Of a stretch of 64,000 nt of DNA, positions 29,455 through 39,334 are shown in pieces. Under the pieces are notes generated by a model, which saw nothing but the letters and a program-made list of their open reading frames with translations, was not told the origin of the DNA and did no database searches. Made by a program: the position numbers and the translations under genes. The DNA comes from Branchipolynoe longqiensis (Eukaryota; Annelida; Polychaeta; Phyllodocida; Polynoidae), in the NCBI GenBank assembly GCA_030323885.1, contig CM059202.1, forward strand, positions 45,774,849 through 45,838,848, written 5' to 3'. Numbering within the stretch: the first letter of the stretch is position 1; each line of letters starts with the position of its first letter.

Positions 29455-30040
29455 GGCGTGTGTGTGATGTGTGTGTTAATGTGTGTGTTAGTGTGTGTGG
29501 GCATTGGTGTAGATGTTGGTGTGTATTGTTTGTGCCATGTGTGTACTGTATGAGTGTTGTGTGTGTGTTGTATGTGTGTTATGTGTGTTAGTGTGTGTGT
29601 GCATTAGTGCAGATGTTGGTGTGTGCTGTGTGTGTTATGTATGTGTTCATATGCGTGTTGTGTGTGTTTGAGTGTGTGCATTGGTGTAAATGTTGGTGTG
29701 TATTGTGTGTGTTGTATGTGTTAATGTATGTGTTATATGTGTTAATGAGTGTGCTGGATGTGTGTTGTGTGTGTAATGTATGTGTGTTAGTGTGTGTGCA
29801 TTAGTACATATGTTGATGTGGGCTGTGTGTGTTATGTATGTGTTAATATGTGTGTTGTGTGTGTTAGTGTGTATATGTTGGTGTAGATGTTGGTGTGTAT
29901 TGTGTGTGCCATGTGTGTGCTGTATGTGTTAATGTGTGTGCTATGTGTGTTAATGTGTGTGCCGTATGTGTGTCGTGTGTGTTAGTGATTGTGCATTGGT
30001 GCAGATGTTGGTGTGTGCTGTGTTTGTTATGTATGTGTTC
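29455..30040 (+). repeat. TG-rich minisatellite
   Basis: 'GTGTGTGCATTAGTGCAGAT' with 'GTTGGTGTGTGCTG' recurs about every 80-120 bp amid GTGTGT runs. Confidence 0.85.
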
Positions 30041-30104
30041 ATACACATCAGAGGAGCAAAGTCTCCCGATTTCGCGGGAAATCTCCCTAAAATAGAGCCA
30101 ATCT

Positions 30105-30270
30105 CCGGATAATGTGACTGAGTAGGATATCGGGTCATGCTGCCAGCAGACGGGTGTCTCAGTGGAGACAGCGCTATAAATATAAAGTTCCAATGACTGC
30201 GAACTGCCACAAGTACCCGTCCTGATATGACCTTAGATGTTGTCAGGATGTAAAACTCCAGCAAACAAAC
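30105..30270 (+). mobile_element. SINE-A 3' half
   Basis: 'CGGATAATGTGACTGAGTAG' through 'GACCTTAGATGTTGTCAGGA' and an AAACAAAC end; head missing. Confidence 0.75.
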
Positions 30271-30339
30271 GAACATGCCCTCAGACTGGGCACTCTGCCC
30301 TCGGCCTCGGGCTGGTTGACCCTACAGGCGACCTCAGTC

Positions 30340-30445
30340 TGGTTGGTTGTTTGTTGGGAGTTTTACGACCTGGCAACATCCAAGGTGACTCGTCCTGATA
30401 TGACGTTAAATGTTGCTAGGAAGGACGTAAAACATCAACAAATAA
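30340..30445. repeat. Two inverted SINE-A tail fragments
   Basis: A minus-strand tail ('GGCAACATCCAAGGTG') abuts a plus-strand tail ('CCTGATATGACGTTAAATGT'), making a small imperfect inverted repeat. Confidence 0.6.
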
Positions 30446-30479
30446 AGATCCAAGGTGGGTTCGAATCCCACGATCGATA

Positions 30480-32135
30480 CTGTAGTAGACTGCACTGACC
30501 TCTCAGGCAAGTAACCACATAGACAGGTAGGCGTGAGTAGTGTGGTGATATCAGGGAGTCTAGGTGGTGTAATGGTTAGTGTAGTGGTCTGCACTGACCT
30601 CTCAGGCAAGTAAGCACATAGACAGGTAGGCGTGGGTAGTGTGGTGACATCAGGGAGCCTAGGTGGTGTAATGGTTAGTGTAGTAGTCTGCACTGACCTC
30701 TCAGGCAAGGAGCCACATAGACAGGTAGGCATGGGTAGTGTGGTGATATCAGGGAGCCTAGGTGGTGTAATGGTTAGTGTAGAAGTCTGCACTGACCTCC
30801 CAGCATAGACAGGTAGGCGTGGGTAGTGTGATGATATCAGGGAGCCTAGGTGGTGTAATGGTTAGTGTAGTAGTCTGCACTGACCTCTCAGGCAAGTAAG
30901 CACATAGACAGGTAGGCGTGGATAGTGTGGTGACATCAGGGAGCCTAGGTGGTGTAATGGTTAGTGTAGAGGTCTGCACTGACCTCTCAGGCAAGTAAGC
31001 ACATAGACAGGTAGGCGTGAATAGTGTGGTGACATCAGGGAGCCTAGGTGGTGTAATGGTTAGTGTAGAGGTCTGCACTGACCTCTCAGGCAAGTAACCA
31101 CATAGACAGGTAGGCATGGGTAGTGTGATGATATCAGGGAGCCTAGTGGTGTAATGGTTATGTGGTCCTTCCTGCACTGACCTCTCAGGCACGTAAGCAC
31201 ATAGACAGGTAGGCGTGAATAGTGTTGTGACATCAGGGAGTCCTAGGTGGTGTAATGGTTAGTTGTAGAGGTCTGCACTGACCTCTCAGGTAATGTATGT
31301 TTTTTAGACAGGTATGCGTGAATAGAGTGATGACCTCAGGAGCCTAGGTGGTGTAATGGTTAGTGTAGAGGCTGTCACTGACCTCTCAGGCAAGTAAGCA
31401 CATAGACAGGTAGGCGTGAATAGTGGTGTTGACATCAGGGAGCCATTCAATAGAAAAGGTTAGTGTAGAGGTCTATACTGACCTCACAAGGCAGTTATCA
31501 CATAGACCGGTAGCGTGAATAGTTGGTGACATCAGGGAGCCTAGTGGTGTCATGGTTAGTGTAGAGGTCTGCCTGACCTCTCAGTCAAGTATGCAATAGA
31601 CAGGTAGGCGTGAATAGTGTGGTGACATCAGGGGGAGCCTGGTTGGTGTAAAGGTTAGTGTAGAGGTCTGCACTGACCTCTCAGGCAAGTAACCACATAG
31701 ACAGGTAGGCGTGGGTAGTGTGGTGAACATCAGAGCCTAGGTGGTGTAATGGTTAGTGTAGTGGTCTGCACTGACCTCTCAGGCAAGTAACCACATAGAC
31801 AGGTAGGCGTGGGTAGTGTGGTGATATCAGGGAGCCTAGGTGGTGTAATGGCTATTGTAGTAGTCTGCACTGACCTCTCAGGCAAGTAACCACATAGACA
31901 GGTAGGCGTGGGTAGTGTGGTGATATCAGGGAGCCTAGGTGGTGTAATGGTTATTGTAGTAGTCTGCACTGACCTCTCAGGCAAGTAACCACATAGACAG
32001 GTAGGTGTGGGTAGTGTGGTGATATCAGGGAGCCTAGGTGGTGTAATGGTTAGTGTATTAGTCTGCATTGACCTCTCAGGCAAGGAACCACATAGACAGG
32101 TAGGCATTGCTAGTATGGTGATATCAGGGAGCCTA
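30480..32135 (+). repeat. Large SINE-Q leader array (~16 units)
   Basis: 99-bp units, each with 'TCTGCACTGACCTCTCAGGC', 'CACATAGACAGGTAGGCGTG' and 'CCTAGGTGGTGTAATGGTTA'. The end units are nearly identical, while 31140-31740 is full of small insertions and deletions. The last unit continues into a full SINE-Q head at 32128. Confidence 0.93.
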
Positions 32136-32275
32136 GGTGGTGTAATGGTTAGCACACTGACCTGGAATGCAAAGAGATGTGGGTTCGAGTCCCGCTCTAG
32201 GCGCAATATTTCCCATTTTCATCATCCCCCCTATGACACTGGTGCCGTGACCAAAACGCGAGAGGCAGGCTGTGT
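32128..32275 (+). mobile_element. SINE-Q head and body start
   Basis: 'CCTAGGTGGTGTAATGGTTA', 'GCACACTGACCTGGAATGCA', B box 'GTGGGTTCGAGTCCC', 'GCTCTAGGCGCAATATTTCC', then 'GACACTGGTGCCGTGACC'. Folds like a tRNA-Gln relative (acceptor GCCTAG/CTAGGC). Confidence 0.85.
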
Positions 32276-32467
32276 GGTCGCTCAGACTGCGCACTCTGCC
32301 CTCGGCCTCAGGTTGGTCTTGCACTCTTACAGTCGACCACAATCTGTCCGGTCAACGGCGAGCATTACCCGAAGTTGTATGAGGCCACGCCCTGGTCAGG
32401 GAGCGGCCCGCCACCCTGAGCCCTGGCACCACCAGCGGACCAGCCCGCCGCCGTTTCTATTTTTAGA

Positions 32468-32490
32468 CCGGAAGTGGGCGACCGGAAGTG
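32468..32490 (+). promoter_or_regulatory. Tandem ETS/GABP-type sites
   Basis: CCGGAAGTG at 32468-32476 and 32482-32490, the second followed by TGACG (CRE half site), in a GC-rich 32370-32570 island. Paired sites of this kind are typical of housekeeping promoters in animals. No coding exon is identified downstream. Confidence 0.4.
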
Positions 32491-32575
32491 ACGCAGCAGA
32501 CGACAAGGTGCTGAACTCTCAGTGCGGTTATGTGGGAGACGGGAGGACGCGTTGTAACGGGGTCGACGTGTGGGT

Positions 32576-33025
32576 ACACTAAATAGTTATAACGTTATAC
32601 AAAGATCTGTTAGGAAAACCTACATGAAGAGCTTTCATGTGAAAAAACCTGGGGAAACCAATGGATTGTTCTCTGGTGTCGTATGCAATCGATTTTTTTT
32701 TCGTGGAGCTTAGTCATTTTGCAGGGTTTTTTGTGTGTTTTTTTTGTTGTAAATTTTTTGCTTTGGTATTTTTGTTTGACTTTTTGTTTGTCGTTTTTTT
32801 GGTCATTTTTGTTTGTTTTGTTATATATATATTTTTATTATTATTTATTATTATTATTTAGTTATTACAGGTTATTACAACGGCATACATATCTAGCTGG
32901 ATTGTGTAAACACTATGGCTGGCCCAAAAGACATACCATTTATTAAACGCAACAATTTTTAAACCTTGAGTTCAGAACCAAATGCGCCCCCTGGAGAAGA
33001 AAACCGTTGGACGCTGGAGAAATAT
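32576..33025. other. No gene seen; T-rich
   Basis: T-rich low-complexity DNA (about 32690-32865) with no supported ORF. Confidence 0.45.
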
Positions 33026-33029
33026 AATC

Positions 33030-34425
33030 AATAAGATAAGAGCATACTGCGTTATGTGGCAAGAGGTTCTTTGTCAGTAAGAGTGAACACAGGAAGCAAT
33101 AAGAGCACACTGCATTATGTGGCAAGAGGTTCTTTGTCAGTGAAAGTGAACACAGGAAGCAATAAGAGCATACTGCGTTATGTGACCAGAGGTTCTTTGT
33201 CGGTGAAAGTGAACGCAGAAAGCAATAAGAGCATACTGCGTTATTTGACCAGAGGTTCTTTGTCAGTGAAAGTGAACACAGGAAGCAATAAGAGCACACT
33301 GCGTTATGTGCCCAGAGGTTCTTTCATAGTAAAAGTGAACACAGGAAGCAATAAGAGCACACTGCATTATGTGACAAGAGGTTCTTTGTCAGTGAAAGTG
33401 AACCCAGGAAGCAATAAGAGCACACTGCATTATGTGGCAAGAGGTTCTTTGTCAGTGAAAGTGAACACAGAAAGCAATAAGAGCACACTGCATTATGTTG
33501 CAAGATGTTCTGTCAGTGAAAGTGAACACAGGAAGCAATAAGAGCACACTGCATTATGTTGCAAGATGTTCTGTCAGTGAAAGTGAACACAAGAAGCAAT
33601 AAGAGCATACTGCATTATGTGGCAAGAGGTTCTTTGTCAGTGAAAGTGAACACAGGAAGCAATAAGAGCACACTGCATTATGTTGCAAGAGGTTCTTTGT
33701 CAGTGAAAGTGAACACAGGAAGCAATAAGAGCATACTGCGTTATGTGGCCAGAGGTTCTTTGTCAGTGAAAGTGAACACAGGAAGCAATAAGAGCATACT
33801 GCGTTATAGTGGCCAGAGGTTCTTTGTCAGTGAAAGTGAACACAGGAAGCAATAAGAGCACACTGCATTATGTGGCAAGAGGTTCTTTGTCAGTGAAAGT
33901 GAACACAGGAAGCAATAAGAGCACACTGCATTATGTTGCAAGATGTTCTGTCAGTGAAAGTGAACACAGGAAGCAATAAGAGCATACTGCGTTATGTGGC
34001 AAGAGGTTCTTTGTCAGTGAAAGTGAACACAGGAAGCAATAAGAGCACACTGCATTATGTTGCAAGAGGTTCTTTGTCAGTGAAAGTGAACACAGGAAGC
34101 AATAAGAGCATACTGCGTTATGTGGCCAGAGGTTCTTTGTCAGTGAAAGTGAACACAGGAAGCAATAAGAGCATACTGCGTTATGTGGCAAGAGGTTCTT
34201 TTTCAGTGAAAGTGAACACAGGAAGCAATACAGGCACACTGAGTTATGTGGCAAGAGGTTCTTTGTCAGTGAAAGTGAACACAGGAAGCAATAAGAGCAA
34301 ACTGAGTTATGTGGCAAGAGGTTCTTTGTCAGTGAAAGTGAACGCAGGAAGCAATAAGAGCCTATCCTGCATTATGTGGCTAGACGTTCTTTGTCAGTGA
34401 AAGTGAACACAGAAGCAATAAGAGC
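33030..34425 (+). repeat. 63-bp minisatellite (~22 units)
   Basis: Units 'TTATGTGGCAAGAGGTTCTT', 'TGTCAGTGAAAGTGAACACA', 'GGAAGCAATAAGAGCATACT'. Because 63 is a multiple of three, both strands stay open (21-residue repeats). Two adjacent ~60-bp shortened units occur near 33496-33590. No signal peptide, unique flank or codon bias supports a protein. Confidence 0.92.
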
Positions 34426-34451
34426 ACAAACTCAAGGCACACACAATCTTA

Positions 34452-35052
34452 TGGGGCTGTCACACTACAACGTTTCTCCCAGCGACCCGTCAGCGTTGAA
34501 AATAAAATCTTGCGCGTCGAGAAACGTCAAACTTTTCGGCGGTTTGGGGGAAAAGATCGGCGTCAGCGCGGCGCGTTATACGCGCGCAGCCAACGTGTGT
34601 CGACTCGCTGGGGAAAAAAAGAAAAAAAGTTTGGCGCGACGTCTGCATTTAACCTTAAATGTTGCTAGGGCGTAAAACAAAAACGGCCCAGTTTGCCGCA
34701 ACGTGTGAGCAACGACCCTCCCGCGCGCGCGCCGTCTTCCTAGCGTTCCCATAACGTTTGTCCGGCGCGTCCAACGCAGCGCGACGCGCGCCTAACGTCC
34801 TTACCCATATATTTGCGCGCGCTGGCGGTCGTTTTTTTTTTTTGACATGCTTAAAACCTTGGGCGACTACGAGCGCGCGCCGGCGTTTTGCGCCGACCAT
34901 CAGCGTCAAGGATAGTGTACCGACGTGTAGTGAAATGCACCGACGCGCGCATAACGCGCCATCAGCGCGTCCCGATGTTTCACTTTTTATCACCCAAAAT
35001 CAACACACGTTCACCGGTCGCCGGCGAGAAGCATCGTCGTGTGACAGCCCCA
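34452..35052. mobile_element. H2: PIF/Harbinger-like MITE with TTA duplication
   Basis: TSD TTA at 34449-34451 and 35053-35055. TIRs 'TGGGGCTGTCACACTACAAC' and 'CATCGTCGTGTGACAGCCCCA'-type end. 601 bp, dense in 'GCGCG' and 'AACGT' motifs. Carries a SINE-A tail fragment (34650-34680) also present, inverted, in H3. Confidence 0.85.
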
Positions 35053-35271
35053 TTAAACATGGATTTCCCTAAATTTAGATTTAGAATGATCTAGAACTTG
35101 CCTGACAAGATTGCATAGGACCTACTGCTGAACCAAACAAAATGTATCTACTTTCTATGAAATATTCTAAATAGTGAAAACATCAAATAAAATAAGAAAA
35201 TTACTCCAACAACTTATTGTTAAAAAATATCTCCCATACTATGTAGTGTCTGTGAATTACAGCGCATGCAT

Positions 35272-35340
35272 GTCGCGGATTGATATCAAACTAAATGAGG
35301 TCGCATAGCGGCTAAGTCTAGTTTGATATCAATCCGCGAC
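35272..35340. other. Perfect 22-bp inverted repeat (hairpin), 25-nt loop
   Basis: Arms 35272-35293 ('GTCGCGGATTGATATCAAAC'+TA) and 35319-35340 are exact complements. No mismatches, no flanking target duplication. Could be a tiny foldback element or a small-RNA hairpin. Confidence 0.8.
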
Positions 35341-35469
35341 AAGAAAGCCCTGTAAACTTAACAGTGGAAACCTGACGCTAATACTTTATTACACCACCTG
35401 AATAGTATAATTATTACTCACTAGAAACACCAACAGGTTGGGGGTTGGGCGTGGGGCCAACAACCCCAC

Positions 35470-35644
35470 CCCGGAAAAAGAACAACGTTACAGAATCACA
35501 AACAAGAAACTCAAGGCCCAGGACCGGGAAAACTGGAGAGCCCTTGTTTGTGGCCTATGCCCAAAGTTGGGCGGTAGACGACACGTTCATCTATGACACG
35601 GCTGAGGAGGTGTTTGTGTGGATGGGCACTGATGCCTCAACAGG
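35470..35644 (+). CDS. Candidate gelsolin-like domain exon (fragment)
   Basis: An open frame encodes 'FVAYAQSWAVDDTFIYD' then 'TAEEVFVWMGTDAS'. This fits the core of a gelsolin/villin repeat: D-x-F-I-x-D, a short loop, then I/V-F-V-W-x-G-x-x-A-S. The frame runs into 'ACAG|GTGAAG' at 35640-35648, a good splice-donor match, so the exon may end at 35642. No convincing pyrimidine-rich acceptor is seen upstream (CAG at 35434-35436 and 35490-35492 are weak candidates). This is the only host-protein-like segment in the window. It may be a real exon of a large intron-rich gene, or an isolated duplicate. The family assignment rests on one motif. Confidence 0.4.
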
Positions 35645-35719
35645 TGAAGAAGAAGAACTCCGTACTCTTTCTTGTGGCTGCTGGGCTAAGTTAAGTGATA
35701 ACGACTACTATTACTAGTA

Positions 35720-35915
35720 TTAGCGGAGAATGATTGAACCACAAATGGCAGCGTTCAGCTTCGGTGGTGTGCTGATTGTAAAGATGGATGATTGATAACG
35801 AGACCTCCTTCACACTCTACGCGTTAACTAGATTGAATAGTTTGTAGAATACATAACGAGTAGTGATGAGTCAGCAGCTTTTCAATTTTTTTAAAATATT
35901 TGGTGTGGTGTGTAT
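35720..35915. other. No gene seen
   Basis: Unassigned spacer. The end ('GTGTGTATTTATGCTGC') resembles the lead-in at 26025. Confidence 0.4.
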
Positions 35916-35924
35916 TTATGCTGC

Positions 35925-36215
35925 TGCTGTGGTCTGCACTGACCTCTCAGGCAAGAAGTCGCATAGACAGTTAGGCGTGGGTAGGGTGGTGATATCAGGG
36001 AGCCTAGCTGGTGTAATGGTTAGCACACTGGCCCGAATGCAAAGAGATGTGGGTTCGATTCCCGCTCTCGGCGCCATATTTTCATCATCCCCCACAACAC
36101 TGGTTGCCGTGACCAGGATCCTGTACAAGGTACACCCTGTATGGTTGTTGAACCTACCCTGTGTATGTAAGCACATTGTAATTGTAAGCATTAAATGACT
36201 TGCAAATTCCAGGGG
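35925..36215 (+). mobile_element. SINE-Q, complete unit with tail
   Basis: Leader, A box, B box 'GTGGGTTCGATTCCC', body, 'GGTTGTTGAACCTACCCTGT', 'ATTGTAAGCATTAAATGACT' and 'TTCCAGGGGGACGAGTGTAG', after which the next leader starts. This shows the full ~320-bp repeat unit. Confidence 0.85.
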
Positions 36216-37185
36216 GACGAGTGTAGTTGTCTGCACGGACCTCTCAGGCAAGGAGCCGCATAGACAGGTAGGCGTGGGTAGGGTGGTGACATCAGGGAGC
36301 CTAGGTGGTGTAATGGTTAGTGTAGTAGTCTGCACTGACCTCTCAGGCAAGGAGCCGCATAGACAGGTAGGCCTGGGTAGGGTGGTGACATCAGGGAGCC
36401 TAGGTGGTGTAATGGTTAGTGTAGTAGTCTGCACGGAACTATCTGGCAAGGAGCCGCATAGACAGGTAGGAGTGGGTAGGGTGGTGACATCAGGGAGCCT
36501 AGGTGGTGTAATGGTTAGTGTAGTAGTCTGCACGGAACTATCTGGCAAGTAACCACATAGACAGGTAGGCGTGGGTAGGGTGGTGACATCAGGGAGCCTA
36601 GGTGGTGTAATGGTTAGTGTAGTAGTCTGCACGGAACTATCTGGCAAGGAGCCGCATAGACAGGTAGGCGTGGGTAGGGTGGTGACATCAGGGAGCCTAG
36701 GTGGTGTAATGGTTATTGTAGTAGTCTGCACTGACCTCTCAGGCAAGTAACCACATAGACAGGTAGGCGTGGGTAGTGTGGTGATATCAGGGAGCCTAGG
36801 TGGTGTAATGGTTAGTGTAGTAGACTGCACTGACCTCTCAGGCAAGTAACCACATAGACAGGTAGGCGTGGGTAGTGTGGTGATATCAGGGAGCCTAGGT
36901 GGTGTAATGGTTAGTGTAGTAGACTGCACTGACCTCTCAGGCAAGTAACCACATAGACAGGTAGGCGTGGGTAGTGTGGTGATATCAGGGAGCCTAGGTG
37001 GTGTAATGGTTAGTGTAGTAGACTGCACTGACCTCTCAGGCAAGTAACCACATAGACAGGTAGGCGTGGGTAGTGTGATGATATCAGGGAGCCTAGGTGG
37101 TGTAATGGTTAGTGTAGTAGACTGCACTGACCTCTCAGGCAAGTAACCACATAGACAGGTAGGCGTGGGTAGGGTGGTGACATCA
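36215..37185 (+). repeat. SINE-Q leader array (~10 units)
   Basis: 99-bp units in two types: 'GGAGCCGCATAG' with 'CACGGAACTATCTGGC' (left half) and 'AGTAACCACATAG' with 'CACTGACCTCTCAGGC' (right half). The minus-strand open frame of 500 codons is a by-product of the 99-bp period. Confidence 0.93.
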
Positions 37186-37287
37186 GCGAACCTAGGTGGT
37201 GTAATGGCTACTACACTGGCCCAGAATGCAAGAGATGTGATTTCGATTCCGGCTCTAAGCGCAACATTTCCCATTTTCATCACAACA
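37185..37287 (+). mobile_element. SINE-Q head closing the array
   Basis: 'CCTAGGTGGTGTAATGGCTA', 'GCCCAGAATGCAAGAGATGT', 'GATTTCGATTCCGGCTCTAA', then body to 'CATTTTCATCACAAC'. Confidence 0.8.
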
Positions 37288-37560
37288 TTGGCCATAACGG
37301 TTAAGTGTAATGACTTGTTTTCGCCACTAGACACTAATCGTAACAGTATCGCCGTACCCCTTGTTTTGTCACTTTTACTGCGTGCATTCTTTCTCTGTTT
37401 GTAAGCATTCTCCCACATCCCCCAACCCTCCGTGAGTTTGTGAGTTCTACAAATGCATAGTTGTTTGGTTACTTATCGTTACTTCCCCCCGACTGCCTTC
37501 ACCTTGCTGTGTTACTGTTAGTGGTCATTAGTTTTGGGTTTAAAGTTTACCTCCTTTGAT
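37288..37560 (+). repeat. Dispersed repeat R, copy 2
   Basis: Matches 26034-26310 over most of its length and directly follows a SINE-Q body fragment. Confidence 0.7.
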
Positions 37561-37727
37561 TTAAAATTACTAAACTTCGCAGATAGTTTAATTGTGAACA
37601 TGCAAAGTGAATGTTCTCAGATACATATATATATATCAGATTGACCGTTATAATCTACATTGCGTTAGTTTGAAGGGACTTTAAATTAAAATTACTATAA
37701 TACTAATTTAAATATTCAATCTTAACA

Positions 37728-37925
37728 GACGGGATGGCCGAATGGGTTAGAGCGTCCGTGTCCCGTGTTTGGTAGATCGTGGGTTCGAACCCAGGTCAAG
37801 TCAAACCAATGACTTGAAAAATTCATATTTGTCGCTTCCTAGCCAGACGCTCGGCATTATTAGGATAGGGCCAGGAGCAGTGGAATGAGGAAGACCAATC
37901 ATCTGTGACTGAAATTTCCCCTGCT
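37728..37925 (+). mobile_element. SINE-Ab (SINE-A head with alternative 3' end)
   Basis: 'CAGACGGGATGGCCGAATGG' head, normal body to 'AGGATAGGGCCAGGAGC', then a different end: 'AGTGGAATGAGGAAGACC', 'CTGTGACTGAAATTTCCCCT', 'GCTTAAACAACT'. The same ending occurs at 55025-55240. Confidence 0.8.
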
Positions 37926-37934
37926 TAAACAACT

Positions 37935-38440
37935 GTAGTGGTCTGCACTGACCTCTCAGGCAAGTAACCACATAGACAGGTAGGCATGGGGAGTGTGTTG
38001 ATATCAGGGAGCCTAGGTGGTGTAATGGTTAGCACACTGGCCCGGAATGCAAAGAGATGTGGGTTCGAGTCCCTCTCTAGGCGCAGTATTTCCCATTTTC
38101 ATCACCCCCACGACACTGGTGCCATGACCAGGATCCTGTACAAGCTTTGCGCTGTATGGTTGTTGAACCTACCCTGTGTATGTATGTGTTAGTGCATTGC
38201 CTGTATGTATGTAATTGTAAGCATTACAAGACTTACAATTCCAGGGGGACGAGTGTAGTGGTCTGCACGACCTCTCAGGCAAGTAACCACATAGACAGGT
38301 AGGCATGGGGAGTGTGTTGATATCAGGGAGCCTAGGTGGTGTAATGGTTAGCACACTGGCCCAGAATGCAAAGAGATGTGGGTTCGAGTCCCGCTCTAGG
38401 TGCAGTATTTCCCATTTTCATCACCCCCACGACACAACTA
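37935..38440 (+). mobile_element. SINE-Q tandem pair
   Basis: Two successive full leader-head-body units (heads near 38020 and 38330), joined at 'CCAGGGGGACGAGTGTAGTG'. The second ends in 'TTTTCATCACCCCCACGACA'. Confidence 0.88.
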
Positions 38441-38594
38441 ATGTACACACGCAAAAATAAAATCCAAGCGAGCAGTGAAAGCAAGTCGTTAGACTTAGTC
38501 GTTATGGGCAGGATAAATATATCGTCACAAATTTTTTTTTTTAAGTTAAAAAAAAGCTTACCTCAAACGAAAGTAAGGTAGATATATATTAATA

Positions 38595-39103
38595 CAGTAC
38601 AACCCTGTTAAACCAAGCTCGGTTAAACCAAACGATCGGTTAATCCAAACTTCTTTTCTGCGGCCCGGAAAAATGCTACCATTTATCATATAAAAAAGTT
38701 GGTTAAACCAAAGTCGGTTAATCCAAACTATCGGTTAATCCAAACAAAATTGTCTCGCCCCAGGCCACTTCGGGTATGGTTAAACCAAACTTGTATGTGG
38801 ATATAAGGTCATCTGAGACTTTATTATATGATAAATTGTAGTATTTTGCGGGCCGCCGAAAAAAGTTTGGATTAACCGATCGTTTGGTTTAACTGAGCTT
38901 GGTTTAACTGGGTTATACTGTATATACATAAAATAAACAATAATCAAAGTGTCAACATGCATTGTATATTGCATTCATAATACACCTGCATTTTTCCCAA
39001 AGCCAAGTCAAAGTCGAAACCAAAGCTCGGTTGAAACCAATGATCGGTTAATCCAAACAAATTTCTATGGTCCCTTCAAGTTTGGTTTAACGGGGTTATA
39101 CTG
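38595..39103. mobile_element. P1: compound pogo-like MITE
   Basis: Left end 'CAGTACAACCCTGTTAAACC'. A first right end 'TAACTGGGTTATACTG' lies at 38920 (TA on both sides) and a second, 'TAACGGGGTTATACTG', at 39103. CAGTA ends and TA target sites fit pogo/Tigger-like Tc1/mariner MITEs. The interior is built from 'GGTTAAACCAAA'/'GGTTAATCCAAA' repeats in both orientations. Confidence 0.8.
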
Positions 39104-39175
39104 CATAGCGATCAACCTCCTACATTTATCTCAGAAAATGACAGAAACTCAATATCACCGGACTAATCGCCTTTA

Positions 39176-39325
39176 GGCCCCGGTCACACTACGGCTACCG
39201 ATCGTTTGCGACCAAAATCTGGCGACGTCCTTGCGACCTCATTGGTACCAAAGGCCCCAGTCACATTACAGCTAGCACTCTCTTGTGACCACCTTGCGAC
39301 CAGAAGCCCGCAACCTCCTGTACTG
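39176..39325 (+). mobile_element. H8: partial H-type MITE ends
   Basis: 'GGCCCCGGTCACACTACGGC' and again 'GGCCCCAGTCACATTACAGC' 70 bp later; no matching right end. Confidence 0.5.
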
Positions 39326-39334
39326 CACTCTCAA

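Noticed and set aside
33056..34400. Repeat proteins on both strands of the 63-bp minisatellite
   Set aside because: Both strands are open for the same reason (63 = 3 x 21). There is no unique N- or C-terminus, signal peptide or splice evidence.
30480..34425. CRISPR-like appearance of the 99-bp and 63-bp repeats
   Set aside because: Repeats abut head to tail with no unique spacers and no cas genes, and the genome is eukaryotic. These are minisatellites.
35916..37418. A 500-codon minus-strand open frame with a 33-residue repeat (TITPPRLPD...CLCGYLPERSVQ)
   Set aside because: It lies entirely in the 99-bp SINE-Q leader array. The period is a multiple of three, so the frame stays open automatically. 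Similar frames appear at every array, and it crosses SINE heads.
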